Translations under genes and position numbers: made by a program
The notes under the pieces: generated by a model
What the model was told of the DNA's origin: nothing
The model's input: only the letters and a program-made list of their open reading frames with translations
Database searches by the model: none
Assembly (NCBI RefSeq): GCF_003672135.1
Contig: NC_039507.1
Coordinates: 13,012,278-13,076,277 of the forward strand
Source of the DNA: Ooceraea biroi
Lineage: Eukaryota; Arthropoda; Insecta; Hymenoptera; Formicidae
Reading direction: 5' to 3'
Length of the DNA stretch: 64,000 nt
Shown: in pieces, positions 1 to 11,431 of the stretch
How the letters are laid out: each line of letters begins with the position of its first letter
How positions within the stretch are numbered: the first letter of the stretch is position 1

Positions 1-781
1 TTTCGCAAAACGAAGGGAAAGAGGCCATCGAAAACTGCCTGAGGCTGTTGGAGCCGTGCAAGGTCGGTTTCCTTCACGGTTTCGTTCGCATCAACCTATA
101 TTTCTCTATCAATTAAAATATCATAAATTATTATCAACGATATATCATGAAACGATAGCAACCCGTTAAACACTCGATTACGATTTACAGCTGCATAATG
201 CTGATCAGCTGGCCGATTGGTGCATGAATCATCTTTGCGTAAACTATAATAAGCTGTGCAAAATGTCACCTCGCAACGTGCGATTGCTTCATCCGGAGAA
301 CCAGGAATATCTGAACGAGCACCGATGGCCACCAGTCTGGTACGTAACGTCACGACTGTTCCTTTCACTCGATATTAAACTGCAAAATATACTGATTTTA
401 TGTACCTAACATTCTTTGTATGCTATCAATTCAAGATCAGAATTATTTTCTTTGCCATTACGTGAATAAACGACCTCGCATTATTCCAAGCTGCTTAATT
501 GTTACGTCCGGCCTTGATAGCGTTGCGATTCGCTCGGCAGGTACTTGAAGGACTACGATTACTACCAGAAGTGTCTGGCGGAACAGGATCGCGAAAACAA
601 GCCGACGCTGAAGCGGAACCGCAACCAGTCCGGCTGTCTGTGTTTCTCAGGCTCGAGCAAGGCCAGACGGGAGGGTAACGCCGGAAACGGCGGTGGCGCG
701 ACGTCGACGACGTCGAACGAGGCGCCCGCGGATCGGCCGCTTTTCGATGCCTCCACCGAATCCGGCGAGCAAGCCGTATGA
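1..781 (+). CDS. RhoBTB: RhoBTB, C-terminal end (partial)
   Basis: Last three coding exons of the Rho-related BTB-domain protein, an atypical Rho GTPase with BTB domains that acts as a cullin-3 adaptor (family knowledge). Exons read as <1-62, 191-339 and 541-781. Splicing is in phase: exon 191-339 ends in TG before a GTACGT donor, and the next exon supplies G, making the Trp of the conserved HRWPPVWYLK motif. Upstream of it LADWCMNHLCVNYNKLC and SPENQEYLNEHRW-like text match the region after the second BTB domain. The final exon gives a basic, Ser/Gly-rich tail with an Asn-Gln-Ser-Gly-Cys-Leu-Cys stretch and stops at TGA 779-781. The GTPase and BTB domains lie upstream of the window. The last codons before the stop (GCC-GTA-TGA) also form a possible splice donor; see the candidate exon at 3143. 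Confidence 0.9.
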
Positions 782-2193
782 CAGGAACCAAGCGGCCTCA
801 GCCGCTCCGTCAGATTCATCCTGGTCCTACCTGTGCTCATGGTCTTCATATGCACTATTTTTACCATTTTGATACTGCTACAGATTTATACTTAAGCGGA
901 CCGCAGACACACCCCGATGAGACTACGCGTAAACGCACGTGACACGCGTAAGTATACACGCATACACACACGCAGACACACAGAACACGCGACAGAATAC
1001 GTATACGTACGAGGGAAGCACGAGGATCTACGCGTACGCACGATGTCGATGATCACGCGACGAGATCCCCCATACGGGGGATGCATCCGGCTTTAGCCCG
1101 CATCGCGGTCGAGTCTCGAGTTCTACTCCCGATCTTGCGTATGTACGTGATTTCCTTTCTTTGGTCTTTTTTCTTCTAAGGGAGCCAATCTCCGCGCCGT
1201 GCACTTTCGAAAGCGCGAAGCCAAAAGGATTCCAGATCCTCGCGAGCGTCCGCGAATTTTTCGTACATGCGGACTTTTGCGACTCGCAGCTCACAATCTT
1301 TACCTTCCGCAAGCGAGATATAGAATGAGGATTGTGAATTTTAGGGGAAGGGAGAGGGGGGGGGGAGAGGAATTTTGTACTTTCAATTATTGCGCTTTGA
1401 TATCTCAAAGTGTGTACATTCAGAGACAAAATTGTGTGGATGCTGAGAAGCAAATAAAGATCGAATCACTTCTCTTCATTCAATTCGTATTTTTCCTTCT
1501 AGAAAATGCGGCGACACTCGATACGAACGAACATATCCATAAGCATAAGCAATCATTTCACGTATGTACAAAAACTGTATCTTCCCGAAACATCCCGAAG
1601 AAGTGGCAATATCTCTACGAAGAATGGGAAATTAAGGATAGATGCAAACGTATGATTTTGTTTCTCGTACATCAGAGGATATAGCGATTAGAGTCACCAA
1701 TAATGCTGTTATATTTAATCATAGTTTTAAAATATATCTCCACGTGGGAAGTACGAAGTCATATCAAGACGTTAAGTAAGGAACACGAGGGAATCAGGAG
1801 ACTAAAAGGGGATGAGAAAAGACGTAGAATAGAAATAGTTGCGTAGAATTCTTTAAAGTTAATCGACTCATACTCATTATACGACGAACGTGTACACGCA
1901 ATATATTTACGAGCATCCAATAACGCCTGTTCATTTCTGCGAAGCAGGATCATCGATTAAATCAGGAAATTACAATAGATTCGATGCGTCCACTCATCGT
2001 TGTCCCTGATTGTATGTGTCTTCACAACAGAAATGTGTGATGTGACTATCACGAGTGCGCCGATGCATTTGTAACATGCGAATGTCGCCGCCCTTCGCTG
2101 ATGCAAAGTCGTTTTATCGAGGAAGACCAGGCACGCGTATACGTTAGCGTCGATCGCGGTATGATCGTCCTTTTAATATAATTTCGTGCGTTC
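782..2193 (+). other. RhoBTB 3' UTR and non-coding flank
   Basis: No convincing coding exon. Open frames here (for example 1199-1684) lack recognisable motifs. An AATAAA hexamer sits at 1453-1458 and could end the RhoBTB transcript. From 900 to 1100 the DNA is CpG-rich and carries short CACA/CGCA runs. Confidence 0.5.
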
Positions 2194-2196
2194 TCA

Positions 2197-2295
2197 GGGT
2201 GCGTTCCGAGTCGCGCATATGCGCGCATTTATCTATAATGAATGTTACGTATAATATATATAATGCGCGCTTCATGCGCGACTCGGAACGCACCC
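2197..2295. mobile_element. Foldback MITE with 3-bp TSD (TCA)
   Basis: 99-bp near-palindrome. It begins GGGTGCGTTCCGAGTCGCGC and ends with the complement of that sequence. TCA at 2194-2196 and 2296-2298 flanks it as a target-site duplication. The element at 31929-32051 has the same design (GGCTGCGTTC ends, 3-bp TSD), so the two look like members of one family. No coding capacity. Confidence 0.75.
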
Positions 2296-2298
2296 TCA

Positions 2299-3142
2299 CA
2301 AAGACGAGCGACCATTATCGCGGCAATTATTGCGACAATCATCCGCGATCAACCGCTTGACAATTGCGGTAATTGTGCGCCTGCGATTTCTAATCTTTTT
2401 GCAAAACTGAAGCGTTGAGCAACGAGACGTGAATGTTGCCAGGTTTGACGCGAGAGCGCTGTACGCAAAAAAAAGTAGGAAAAAAAGAGAGAGGAGTACA
2501 TACACAGCGCGTCGTCCAACATTGTCGTCCTGTCATCGATGCGTGTTAGACTGAAGAAACGAGCAATAGCTTTAGTTTGCTTTAGCGCAGCTGATAAGCG
2601 AAATATGATAAGTGAAACGCAGCGAATCTCAGCCTGCCAAAGTTCATCACCCTTTTTCGATTCAGTCAATCTGTTACTATCGATGCAGTTAAGCAAATGG
2701 ATTGGCATTACACGACGATCATTGGCAACTGGCCAAACTGCTGTCCTGTGCGTCGTTTAAAATGGAAACCACTAAAGATTTTGGTGATAGACTTTGGGAA
2801 ATCTGACCGATTTCACGCTGTTTTGCAACACAACAGTGTTGGGCATTTACGGATACGGTATCTAGGTAAACGACAGTTATTGACCACTTGAAATACGTAC
2901 ATGTCGAACTTGTCAAATGGTCGACTCGTGGTACTCGTTAGTAGTTATTACGTTTGATCACACACGATGAACGCGTAATTGTAATTTTGTAACGAATTTC
3001 GTACAAACAATGCAAAATGCAAGAGTTGCATTTTGATTGATAAACCGATGTAATTGGACTTTATATTAAGAGCGAGCAGAGGTATAAAGCAATACTTGTG
3101 TCTATATATCATGCGACATGACTCATCATGCTTCCTTCGCAG
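2299..3142. other. Non-coding stretch
   Basis: I see no gene, structural RNA or repeat boundary here. Short open frames on both strands have no recognisable motif. Confidence 0.4.
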
Positions 3143-3244
3143 GAAGAAGCAATATGCCTCTCAGCGGAGATCAACGGAAGTCCAGAAAGTATAAACGAAA
3201 GCTCAGGCGAAATAGAAATTCAACAATCGAATAGTGGTCAGTAA
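3143..3244 (+). CDS. Candidate alternative last exon (possibly RhoBTB)
   Basis: An acceptor-like CTTCCTTCGCAG is followed by 33 open codons (EEAICLSAEINGSPES and onwards) and TAA at 3242-3244. If RhoBTB is spliced from the GTATGA at 776-781 to this acceptor, the frame stays open (...GEQA-EEAI...) and the C-terminus gains 33 acidic residues. A weak donor (GTAATT at 3241) also follows, so it could be an internal exon. I recognise no family. This rests on splice-signal appearance and phase only. Confidence 0.25.
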   Translation, partial: EEAICLSAEINGSPESINESSGEIEIQQSNSGQ

Positions 3245-5181
3245 TTGTGAGTGCTTATTCTATATGTAGAATACTAAAACTGTCACCTTATAAGTAGCGC
3301 AAATTAATGTAAATTGTATAAGTTGATTCTCATATCTACGTGTAGCCTGAAAGCTGTTGTGAAGCTATCTGGAGGACGTCTATCTGGAGGTAGATTAAGG
3401 TACAACGTCTTAATCTATCACGGATGTTTCTGCAAATATCCCTGAAACATCTTTCAGACATTTGTGTTATTTAAGCAATAGCTTAAGTACACATAAAGTG
3501 ATAGTTTAGATATTCTACGTCGCGATTATTATTTACTCGAGTACGCCCAAGACTGGTACATAGTCGTTTAAGAGACACGACGCGAGTACGTCATATCGCG
3601 TAAGTTTGTGCGTATTTGTACCCTTTATGAGGAATATGCGGCGACGAGTTTTGCCTCTCCTTCGTCCCATTCATGATTCATTCAAAATCTGCAATAACTT
3701 CATTGTTTTTTTTTATAATACAAAAATTTTTCTCGCCCGTAGCATCAAGGCGAGGCGACTTGCATCCATGAGATTGCATTTAATCGTTTGTTTCCGCGAA
3801 TGGAGGGGTACCTGATCAGCACTAAATCACGTTAGCCGCGTCAACATATCGGTTATGATAATGAATTGCCGCTGCGACGAGATTATACGTCATTGTCACT
3901 GCGGCAATAATGAGATCTATCATAGACAGCGAGAGAGAAACGATTATGTTTGTAATGGACGTAATGTACCTAGTATTAGGATCTAGATAAGAGGCAAAGC
4001 TTCCTATTTTTTCGCCTAGGAGAAACATCTCGAGGAGAACTCATTTCGCGTTTCGGCCGGGACACAAACTTTACGTGGAATTCATCCGACTTAGCAGCTC
4101 TGATTGTTACAGTAGGGTCATAAAACGGAATCTCTGATGAAAACGATGCATGTACCATGTCCAAACAGGATTGATTCCGATTTAATTTTGCTGTGCAAAG
4201 CACGATTGGTGAAACTGTGAAGAGAGAAAAGCAGGAATCTCTATCTCTTTCCAAAATACCTTTCATTTTAATATCTTGTGGGTATATCAGATACTTTTTG
4301 TACATATACACACATAACACACACACATGTACACAAAAAAATGCGCTACATAGCCCGGTTATAACGCGCAGGTGATTGGATTAGCATAATATTGATACTA
4401 ATAACAATATTAACGATAGTCGTAACATGTAATCGTTAAGCTAATCGGTGTTAAGATATTAACAATTTGATACTCGTTAGCTCCGATCATTCGCATAATC
4501 ATCCTTGATATTTTTCACTTAATTCGGCCGTACCCGCAACCATGGAAAAAATAAAAAGAAAAATGAAAAAATGAAAGAGAAGCATATAAATTAAATTTAT
4601 ATTGTTACGAAACAGAGAGAAAGAGAAGGAAAGTTGAGGTGAAACGAGATGCACAAGGATTGAATGGATATGGAACGAAGAAAAAACGACGAAAGACGCT
4701 CGATATTGTATCATACAATTAATCGCCACGAGGTGATCTCGAAAATCAAGAACGAAAGATTTGGACTCTTCTCTTCAAACTGAGTCACTTTATTGAGAAA
4801 TTTCTTTCTCACAATTCATTTAATTCACTCGTTTTTTTAAGCTAAAGCCGCTAATGTACGTTTTGTCATTATATAATACCACACACAGAGACATACAGAC
4901 ACACAGACACACACACACAAATACACATTTTACAAGTCGCGCTACTGCCCGATTTATAATGGAATTATTTTTAAGTGAGAAGAAGAATAGGATTTGATGT
5001 AGAATCGGACATGATGTTGTTGCGGTATATGTTCCGGCGAGGAGAATAACGTCCCACTTGTACGCTACGTCAATTTCGATGTCAATGTTGTCCTTCGTCA
5101 CTCATGTATATACATATATGATAATATATTTAGCCGTAAGTGTATATTTTATACTGAAATTGGTAACGGTAAGATTAAGTG

Positions 5182-5236
5182 CCGTCATATTAATAGTGAC
5201 GACTGGAAAACCAAAGGACTCGTGCGCGGTTTCCTT
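5182..5236 (+). repeat. 55-bp direct repeat, copy 1
   Basis: Contains CCGTCATATTAATAGTGACG followed by ACTGGAAAACCAAAGGA and a TTTCCTTA end. It matches 6576-6630 in the same orientation with about four differences. No further similarity is seen on either side of the block. Function unknown. Confidence 0.7.
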
Positions 5237-6575
5237 ACATTTGTGTTTTCGTCAGAATACGAAAGAATAAAAGAAAGAAAGGAATGTTTTTTCCTCCGCA
5301 GGATGATTATTTCCTCGGCGTCATCAAAGCGGCATAAGGCCAGAAACTCAAATAATCGCAGTTGTTCTTTTAAACATAATATGTTTAATATTATTTAGTG
5401 GTCTATTTTAATTATTATTTTTTATTGATTTACATTTCCCTCTCATGTTGCTTCAACGACACCATAGGGATAAAAGTGTGATAAATCAACATAATAATTG
5501 AACATTGTGATTACATGATGAAGAAACAAGTAACATAAATTGAAAAATGTTATGTAGTCTATTTATGAATAATATGGCCCGACTAAGTGTTTAACCAGGA
5601 AATGGTTCAAATTTTTAAATCTCATTCAAAAACGAATCTCAAATCGCACTTGCATCTTTCAAAATGTGACTTAGGCCACTTTAAAATAAACGATTCGGTG
5701 AAAGTTATATCATTGATCTTCTTAAGAGTATTCTGAATTATGTTTACAAATGCACAAATGCGCTTATACATGCACTCTTTCTTCTACGATACAAAAAATA
5801 GGCCGAGAAGCCTTCGTGTACGTGACATATCTGTACTTTTATTTTGATTTTTGATCTGTAATTCATCTCGAATCTCTTTTTCCGCAACTCGATTTTTCTA
5901 TTATTTTAAATTGTAATTAGTCCGTGATTTACAGATCTGCGTGTTTTGCAATCGCCCAATCAATCATGCTATGCATCTCTCATCAATCGGCATACGTTTC
6001 AATGCAAATCTACGAGGAAACACGCGTTTTTATAGCTATCGATGTAAGGAGGACAAGTATAACATTATCTATTAAATAAACGGCGTATCCCGTAACCATG
6101 AGCGAGAATTCAATTCAGCGATATCTTAAGCAACGCGGAACGCGAGACAAGGACGCGGAGAACATAGTCCGATAAGGATCGGCCGACAATCCACAATTAA
6201 TTTCGCGCTTCTCTAATCGAACCGACTGCGACAATTCCTGTGTTTCGGTTCAGTTTGTCAGCGCGCGAATGCGAATCGTCGTTCTACGCTCATCTACCTT
6301 GAGGGGTGATAATAGTCTTCACGATATAACAGATATATATATAATACGTATATATACACAATACCACGCACTATTTTTGCGTACGGGCGTGATAACTATC
6401 TAGCAGGTATGACTGTGTTATTTGTACGAGTAATCTCTTTCAAGGCACGGGATGTCCTTCCACATCGTTCATGAATAAATAGATTTCTTTACAATACGCC
6501 ATTGTTTCAATCAAGTATTTTACCAGACATCCTTTTAAGTTTTACTTGCACCTATCATGTTTATAAAACAATTTT

Positions 6576-6630
6576 CCGTCATATTAATAGTGACGACTGG
6601 AAAACCAAAGGATTCGTACGCGATTTCCTT
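6576..6630 (+). repeat. 55-bp direct repeat, copy 2
   Basis: Second copy of the block at 5182-5236, 1.39 kb downstream and in the same orientation. The differences are mainly transitions. Confidence 0.7.
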
Positions 6631-7010
6631 AAATTAAATTTGTTTTTAATTTAAATTTATTTTTTATCCAAATAAGAGTTTCTTTTAGAGAATGCTAACG
6701 GATAATTATTTCTATAATATATTGTATGTATAGTTATGTAAAAGATTGCTGAACAACATGGATGATATAATGGTTAATGATAAAGTCATTTTTAAAAATA
6801 TGCACTGCTTTAATAAAAGATATGAATAATTTGCGCAAGGCTGGCGATATTCCAGTTTATTTTATGAATTGTTTGTACTTACTTATGTTATTTACATTAA
6901 TGTATCATAAACTCAAATATTTTTGTGTCATTACAAGCAAACGTCAGAGAGATAGAATTTAAATGTAGAAAATACATACAATCTATAAGTTAATGCATTA
7001 GATATACAAA

Positions 7011-7563
7011 CTAAATCGGTGCTGGAAGTGTTTGCATTACAGACTTAATTTCATCATACAGATCCTTATAATCTTGATGTTCTTTTATCAGTACCATAAG
7101 ACTGCCACGCTTTACGCCCATCGCTGTACCGATATCTTGTCTGGATGGAGTGAAACAATACGGAATGTTTTTATCTTCGCAGACAACAGGTAAGTGGCAC
7201 ATGATTTCTATGGGAAATACATCCCCCGCAAAGACAACCAAGCTGAAACGAAAACATCCATGTAAAAAAATATATATATTTTTCATATATATGTTAAAAA
7301 ATACTCATTCGAAAAAATGAAGCTTACCCAGTTTCACCTTTGCGAATATGCTTTTGTACATCTTTTAAACCATTGCGTAAGTACGTTTTCTGTTTCGACG
7401 CTTTTTTTATACATTTGTAGATTTTTTTAGTTAGTTTCTTAGGTGCCATGGGTTTGGCCGTGGCGTTCGCAAATTGTAGCTTCTCTTCATAACTCATCTC
7501 AGTAGAGACGGAAGTATTCGCATCTTCCTTCTTCACGAAACTGTCGTCAACTTCCATTTCCAT
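7011..7563 (-). CDS. NHP2: NHP2, H/ACA snoRNP subunit 2
   Basis: Two exons, complement(join(7011-7242, 7328-7563)), about 155 aa, close to the family length. NHP2 is the L7Ae-type RNA-binding subunit of H/ACA snoRNPs, which guide pseudouridylation in the nucleolus (family knowledge). The N-terminal exon is acidic, then basic (KKLTKKIYKCIKKASKQKT), with the family's LRNGLKDVQKHIRKGETG helix. The second exon gives LVVFAGDVFPIEIMCHLPVV, then CEDKNIPYCFTPSRQDIG and GVKRGS, the L7Ae fold. The junction splits a Gly codon (GG|C) between a GTAAGC donor and a TTTCAG acceptor. ATG at 7563 is the first in frame. A CpG-bearing upstream region follows at 7564-7914 with no other gene visible. Confidence 0.93.
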
Positions 7564-7921
7564 TTTACGTAATTACTTTCAATTTTACCAAAATTGTTTA
7601 TTAATACACACGTGTCCTAACACCCCACAGTATACACAGTACGTTAGTACTTAACCTAACTTAAACTCCGATAGTGAGCATCTACCGCATGTTCAATCTG
7701 CGCGCAGCGGTGCCAATTTGAGCTTTGAGGACGCGTGGAAGAAGCCTAGAGGCACTAGAAGTAAGAGTCTGGACAATCTTGTCAAAGTTTTCATTGGCCG
7801 TAGAATGCTTTGAAGCAAAATGGCGAAACCAATCAATGCTATCACATGAATCACATCATTTCATATACACCATGAGCGCGTGGCAAGGTTTGGATTTGAG
7901 AAATAAATAACATACTACTAA

Positions 7922-8441
7922 CACAGTATAATGATATACAGTAGGGACAAAGAGCATCGGCACCTTTGATCTTTTTCAGCCGATCCGCCATGTCTTCGGG
8001 CGGCAAGTAGCGTATCAATAATATTAGAAACCACCGCTATCAGCAAATATTTTTAATGTGTTTTCTTAAAAAAAAATTACATATTTTATAAATACATAAG
8101 TAATGCATACTTTTCTTTCTCTTTTGGAAAGCGAAAAAATGATATATTATCATCATTAATCATTGTGAAAACAATTTTGCACCGCACACACTCGATGTAT
8201 TCTCTTAGACATTGTTTTTAACAAAAGCACAAAACAAACAGTACAATACAATATACGAATTTTTATGTTTGGTTATGTTTCTCTATCTATACGTGATCAC
8301 AGTTACGGAGATAATGTGCGTTCTTTACTTTGAACGGGATTGGAAGCCGCCCAAGAACATGGCCGCTTGGGATGCGCAAGCAAATCTGCGCGGCTGACTC
8401 GAAAACGGGTGCTTGTCCCTACTGTATATCCTTATACTGTG
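7922..8441. mobile_element. Foldback MITE with 7-8 bp TSD (hAT-like)
   Basis: 520-bp element with about 95-bp inverted ends. They begin CACAGTATAATGATATACAG and continue with TAGGGACAA; the two arms differ slightly. CTACTAA occurs directly outside both ends (7915-7921 and 8442-8448), a 7-bp duplication that can be read as 8 bp with one base of slack. A TSD of that size suggests the hAT superfamily; this is inference. No transposase is encoded. Confidence 0.75.
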
Positions 8442-8691
8442 CTACTAACATTGAGCTCTATAACATACTGGAGTGAGCCATCAGCTACAACAGTCAACTC
8501 GTTTTTAGTTACATTTATTGCACTTACTTTCATAAATTCTTCTATGTTAAGTGTAGAAAGTGCTACTGGTTGAACTTAAAGAAAACAAACCCGTTGTACA
8601 CCACACGAGAAGGACACACATATGTTTGGTGGTAAGTCTGTCTCACTTCATATTAGTACCAGCAGAGAGAAGCCTGAGAGCGGTCACGCTC

Positions 8692-8853
8692 GCGTTTTAA
8701 CTGTAACGCCTCAAACGTGGACATTGAAGTGATTGAAGTGATTCTGTCTTTATTGCTCACTGAATATTGAATAAAGATAGAATGACGCCGCGAGCGTTGA
8801 GAGCGTCAAGTGGAACGCATATGTCCACGTTTGAGACGTTACAGTTAAAACGC
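8692..8853. mobile_element. Foldback element, 162 bp
   Basis: Inverted arms of about 33 bp begin GCGTTTTAACTGTAACG and run into CTCAAACGTGGACAT. The loop includes a tandem GTGATTGAAGTGATT. It lies next to the left end of the THAP element, and the right flank of that element (11466-11545) repeats ACGTGGACAT and ATGTCCAC motifs. No clear TSD. Confidence 0.6.
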
Positions 8854-11250
8854 CTAGTCACTAGATATACAAAGTACCGCAATCATCCACCATTTTAGGG
8901 CCAACACGCGATGCTCAACCCAACCTATGTTCTCAACTTCTGAATGTATTGTGCGAATTGTATATAAATGTATGTTACAAATAAAAAGGACACAAGCATA
9001 TAAATTAGGTTTTATTTGTTTTCCTCTTTGCGTATTATTTGCAATAAAGTTTAGTTGATCGCTTGTAAATAGTTTTTCCACATTTACATTTCTTTGTTGT
9101 AGTATACGTTGCTTTCTTTTTAATGCACTGCATTGCCGCAACGTTTTCCTCAATGTCATTTGCAAATGTTTGATTTGTTCTTTTTCACTCAGCGTATTTG
9201 CAGTGTCTGTTGTTATGTCGTCTTCGGTTGTTCCAGTATTGCTTGTTTCGGTATGCGTTACAGAATTCGTTGGTTCAGTATGCATTATTTCAGAATTGCT
9301 TCTTTCAGTATCGTTACCTACATGTATTAATTTCCATTTAAGTTAATTATATAATTTACTCAAATAATATATATTACAGTAATACATATGCGATTATAAG
9401 TAAACAACTCAAGTATTCTGCATCATCTTCTTATGTGAGTAGTATTAGAGTGTGCAACACTTACGAGATTCTAAATTCTCTACATGCTCTGCATATTTAG
9501 CCTTTTTAGCTGTTGCTTCCTCATCTGTCTCTTTTTTACGTTTTTGTAATAAAGTCGATATTGCACATGAGCGGAGCGGTTTTTTTCCATCTTGGCGAGC
9601 TTGTTCAACTTGCCCGTCGTCAAAGTGGACCTATAATATTTATTTATTTATATATTTCTAATATCTAGTTATATATAATTATTATTATTGCAATACACAA
9701 TATTTCAGATATGATTATAACCTTTGACTATATACCTATGGACTGCTAATGGGCAGCCATTGTGCGATCCAAGATCTCAGCGCCACCAGGTACCAACGGC
9801 CAAACCAAGAACTAATAATCATATATTTCGTGAACATTGTTTTAAGAATATAATATTCACATTCTCTTATACTACAATATAAAACAAAATATTCATGGTC
9901 ATTGTATTAATATGATTTTTTAAATGCTTTTTGAACAGTAAAATTGTTGCACTTTTCATGTTAAATTGCAAAATAACTTCAAATTCTTTTCTTACTTACA
10001 ATAAAGCATTAGGTACATGAGAATGTAGTACAATAACGTATACTTGAAAGGAAAAAATTAAGAAAATAAAAACGTAATCTTAAGAGACTAGAAATCAGTT
10101 TTATTATACACTAGCATCCCCCGTCACGCGGGTTTTGCCCGCGATATTATGTGTAGAATTAAATAAAAACACATTTACCCCTTCTCACCCGTAGGGGTGA
10201 AATTTCGGAAAACTCACCCTTAGTGAGCACCTACGTACTAGTAGGAATATACCCTTAAAATTTCAAGTCGATAGATGCAGTGGTTCGGACTGCACGTTGA
10301 TGAGTCAGTGAGTGGTAGTTGGCTTTTATATATATATAGATTACACTTACTGCCCTTTGAACAAAATTAGTTTCGTAAAATCTTTACGGACATATTTTAC
10401 ATGTAAGTTACGTGTCAATTTTTTGCCAAATCAATATAACTTTATTTTTAAATAAAACTATTATTGTTTTTATCATTTTATGTTTGTGATTTTCTAATAA
10501 ATCATTATCTAATACGTGCGCGTCAAAATTGGTAAAAAGATTTTGGACATTTATATTTCTTATTACGTGCAAAGTCATTCTTTGAAATGCGTGTTTTATT
10601 TTCTATTCTATAAATATTAAATATTTTTTCTGTAGTGCTCGTTATTGTATGAGGTATGACCTCAATGATTAATCGACGTCCGTTCGTAAGTAAGTAAGGA
10701 GAAACCTTTCAGATTCAAGGATCTGTGCATCATCAACCATCGGAATTGCGGACCGATAATCGCAGAGAATTTAAGGAACCAAGTGTGAATTCTTTATTTC
10801 GAGACGATTTTTGTATTCCTGTTTTGGCTTTGTATCGTGTGATTGTACATGATTTGATACAACAATAACGAACCATTTTGTTTTCACTTAGAATTTGTCA
10901 CTTATAACACCTCACATGCGTCATGAAACCACAGAACAAATGCTTCAGTCAAAGGTATATGTACGACTATTAGTTCATGGCTTGGCCGTTGGGACGTGGG
11001 TGCGCTGAGATCTTGGATCGCGTCTTTTACATTACCTAAGTGGCAACGTTAGCAGTCCATAGGTATATAGTCAAAGATTATAACTCATTAACTGTACCTC
11101 ACAAATAACAACGTTTGCTGTCAATCTTCTTCCAATTAATTCTAACCATTTCTTCCGTCTTTCTTCATTTCTTTCTCCCGAGGGAATGTGAAATAATCGA
11201 AACCCTTTGTCTCTCCGATTTTTGCACCCTTGCACACAACAACTCGGCAT
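8854..11250 (-). CDS. THAP-domain protein, transposon-associated
   Basis: Spliced as complement(join(8854-9317, 9465-9630, 11098-11250)), 260 aa, in phase at both junctions. Exon 1 starts MPSCCVQGCKNRRDKGFRLF and carries Trp35; exon 2 starts VHFDDGQ, completing the THAP zinc-binding C-x2-4-C...C-x2-H set (Cys5/Cys9, then Cys50-Glu-Val-His53 across the splice). The usual AVPTIF box is degraded to AISTLL. A Lys-rich linker and a coiled-coil segment (LRKTLRQCSALKRKQRILQQ) follow, as in P-element/THAP9-like proteins. After NFIANNTQRGKQ the sequence no longer resembles a transposase and ends at the TIR. THAP domains bind DNA. The first intron is enlarged by an inserted 1.36 kb element. The protein may still be a DNA-binding repressor; activity is unknown. 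Confidence 0.7.
9722..11076. mobile_element. Element with 8-bp TSD nested in THAP intron
   Basis: 1,355-bp insertion flanked by identical ATTATAAC (9714-9721 and 11077-11084). Ends are perfect 28-bp inverted repeats starting CTTTGACTATATACCTATGG, with weaker similarity extending to about 110 bp. The interior is AT-rich, encodes nothing recognisable and contains a dispersed repeat at 10111-10339. An 8-bp TSD fits hAT or P-like elements; the end sequence does not let me choose. Confidence 0.8.
10111..10339 (+). repeat. Dispersed SINE-like repeat, copy 1
   Basis: Starts CTAGCATCCCCCGT, contains GTGCAGTGGTTCGG-like and GATGAGTCAGTGAGTG motifs, and ends in (TA)n. It matches 17112-18137 with that copy's insertion removed. 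The fixed 5' end and simple-sequence 3' tail resemble a SINE or a 5'-truncated LINE; no RNA polymerase III box was confirmed. Confidence 0.65.
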
Positions 11251-11431
11251 TTCGATAGTTCGTAGTCATACACTTCTTCGCTTTCCTTAGCAGGACTCAG
11301 GTTAGAAAAGTGTACTTTATTGCACATATGTTACAAAAGTGTGCACTATGTACACTTTTTGACGCCATTTTAGGGCCAAACCCTTATACATTGAGTCTTA
11401 TGGATTGCGGTACTTTGTATATCTAGTGACT

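Larger units (their letters stand above)
3245..7010. other. Long gene-poor interval
   Basis: About 3.8 kb without a supportable gene. It is AT-rich, with CACA runs near 4310-4330 and 4880-4925. Its only repeated structure I can see is a pair of about 55-bp direct copies at 5182 and 6576, listed separately. All open frames here look like noise. Confidence 0.4.
8856..11431 (-). mobile_element. TIR-bounded THAP element
   Basis: Perfect 29-bp inverted repeats lie at 8856-8884 and 11403-11431 (outer 20 bases AGTCACTAGATATACAAAGT). They enclose a three-exon THAP gene on the minus strand. The stop codon lies at the left repeat and the start about 180 bp inside the right one. The fit of gene to repeats suggests a mobile unit rather than a host gene with chance repeats. 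I found no convincing TSD outside the repeats, and the encoded protein lacks a recognisable transposase domain, so the unit is either a truncated P-element/THAP-type transposon or a non-autonomous derivative. Confidence 0.6.

Noticed and set aside
1199..1684. 161-codon open frame after RhoBTB
   Set aside because: No recognised motif; it lies in the probable 3' UTR and spans a poly(A) signal.
8340..8573. 77-codon open frame
   Set aside because: It crosses the right arm and TSD of the foldback at 7922-8441.
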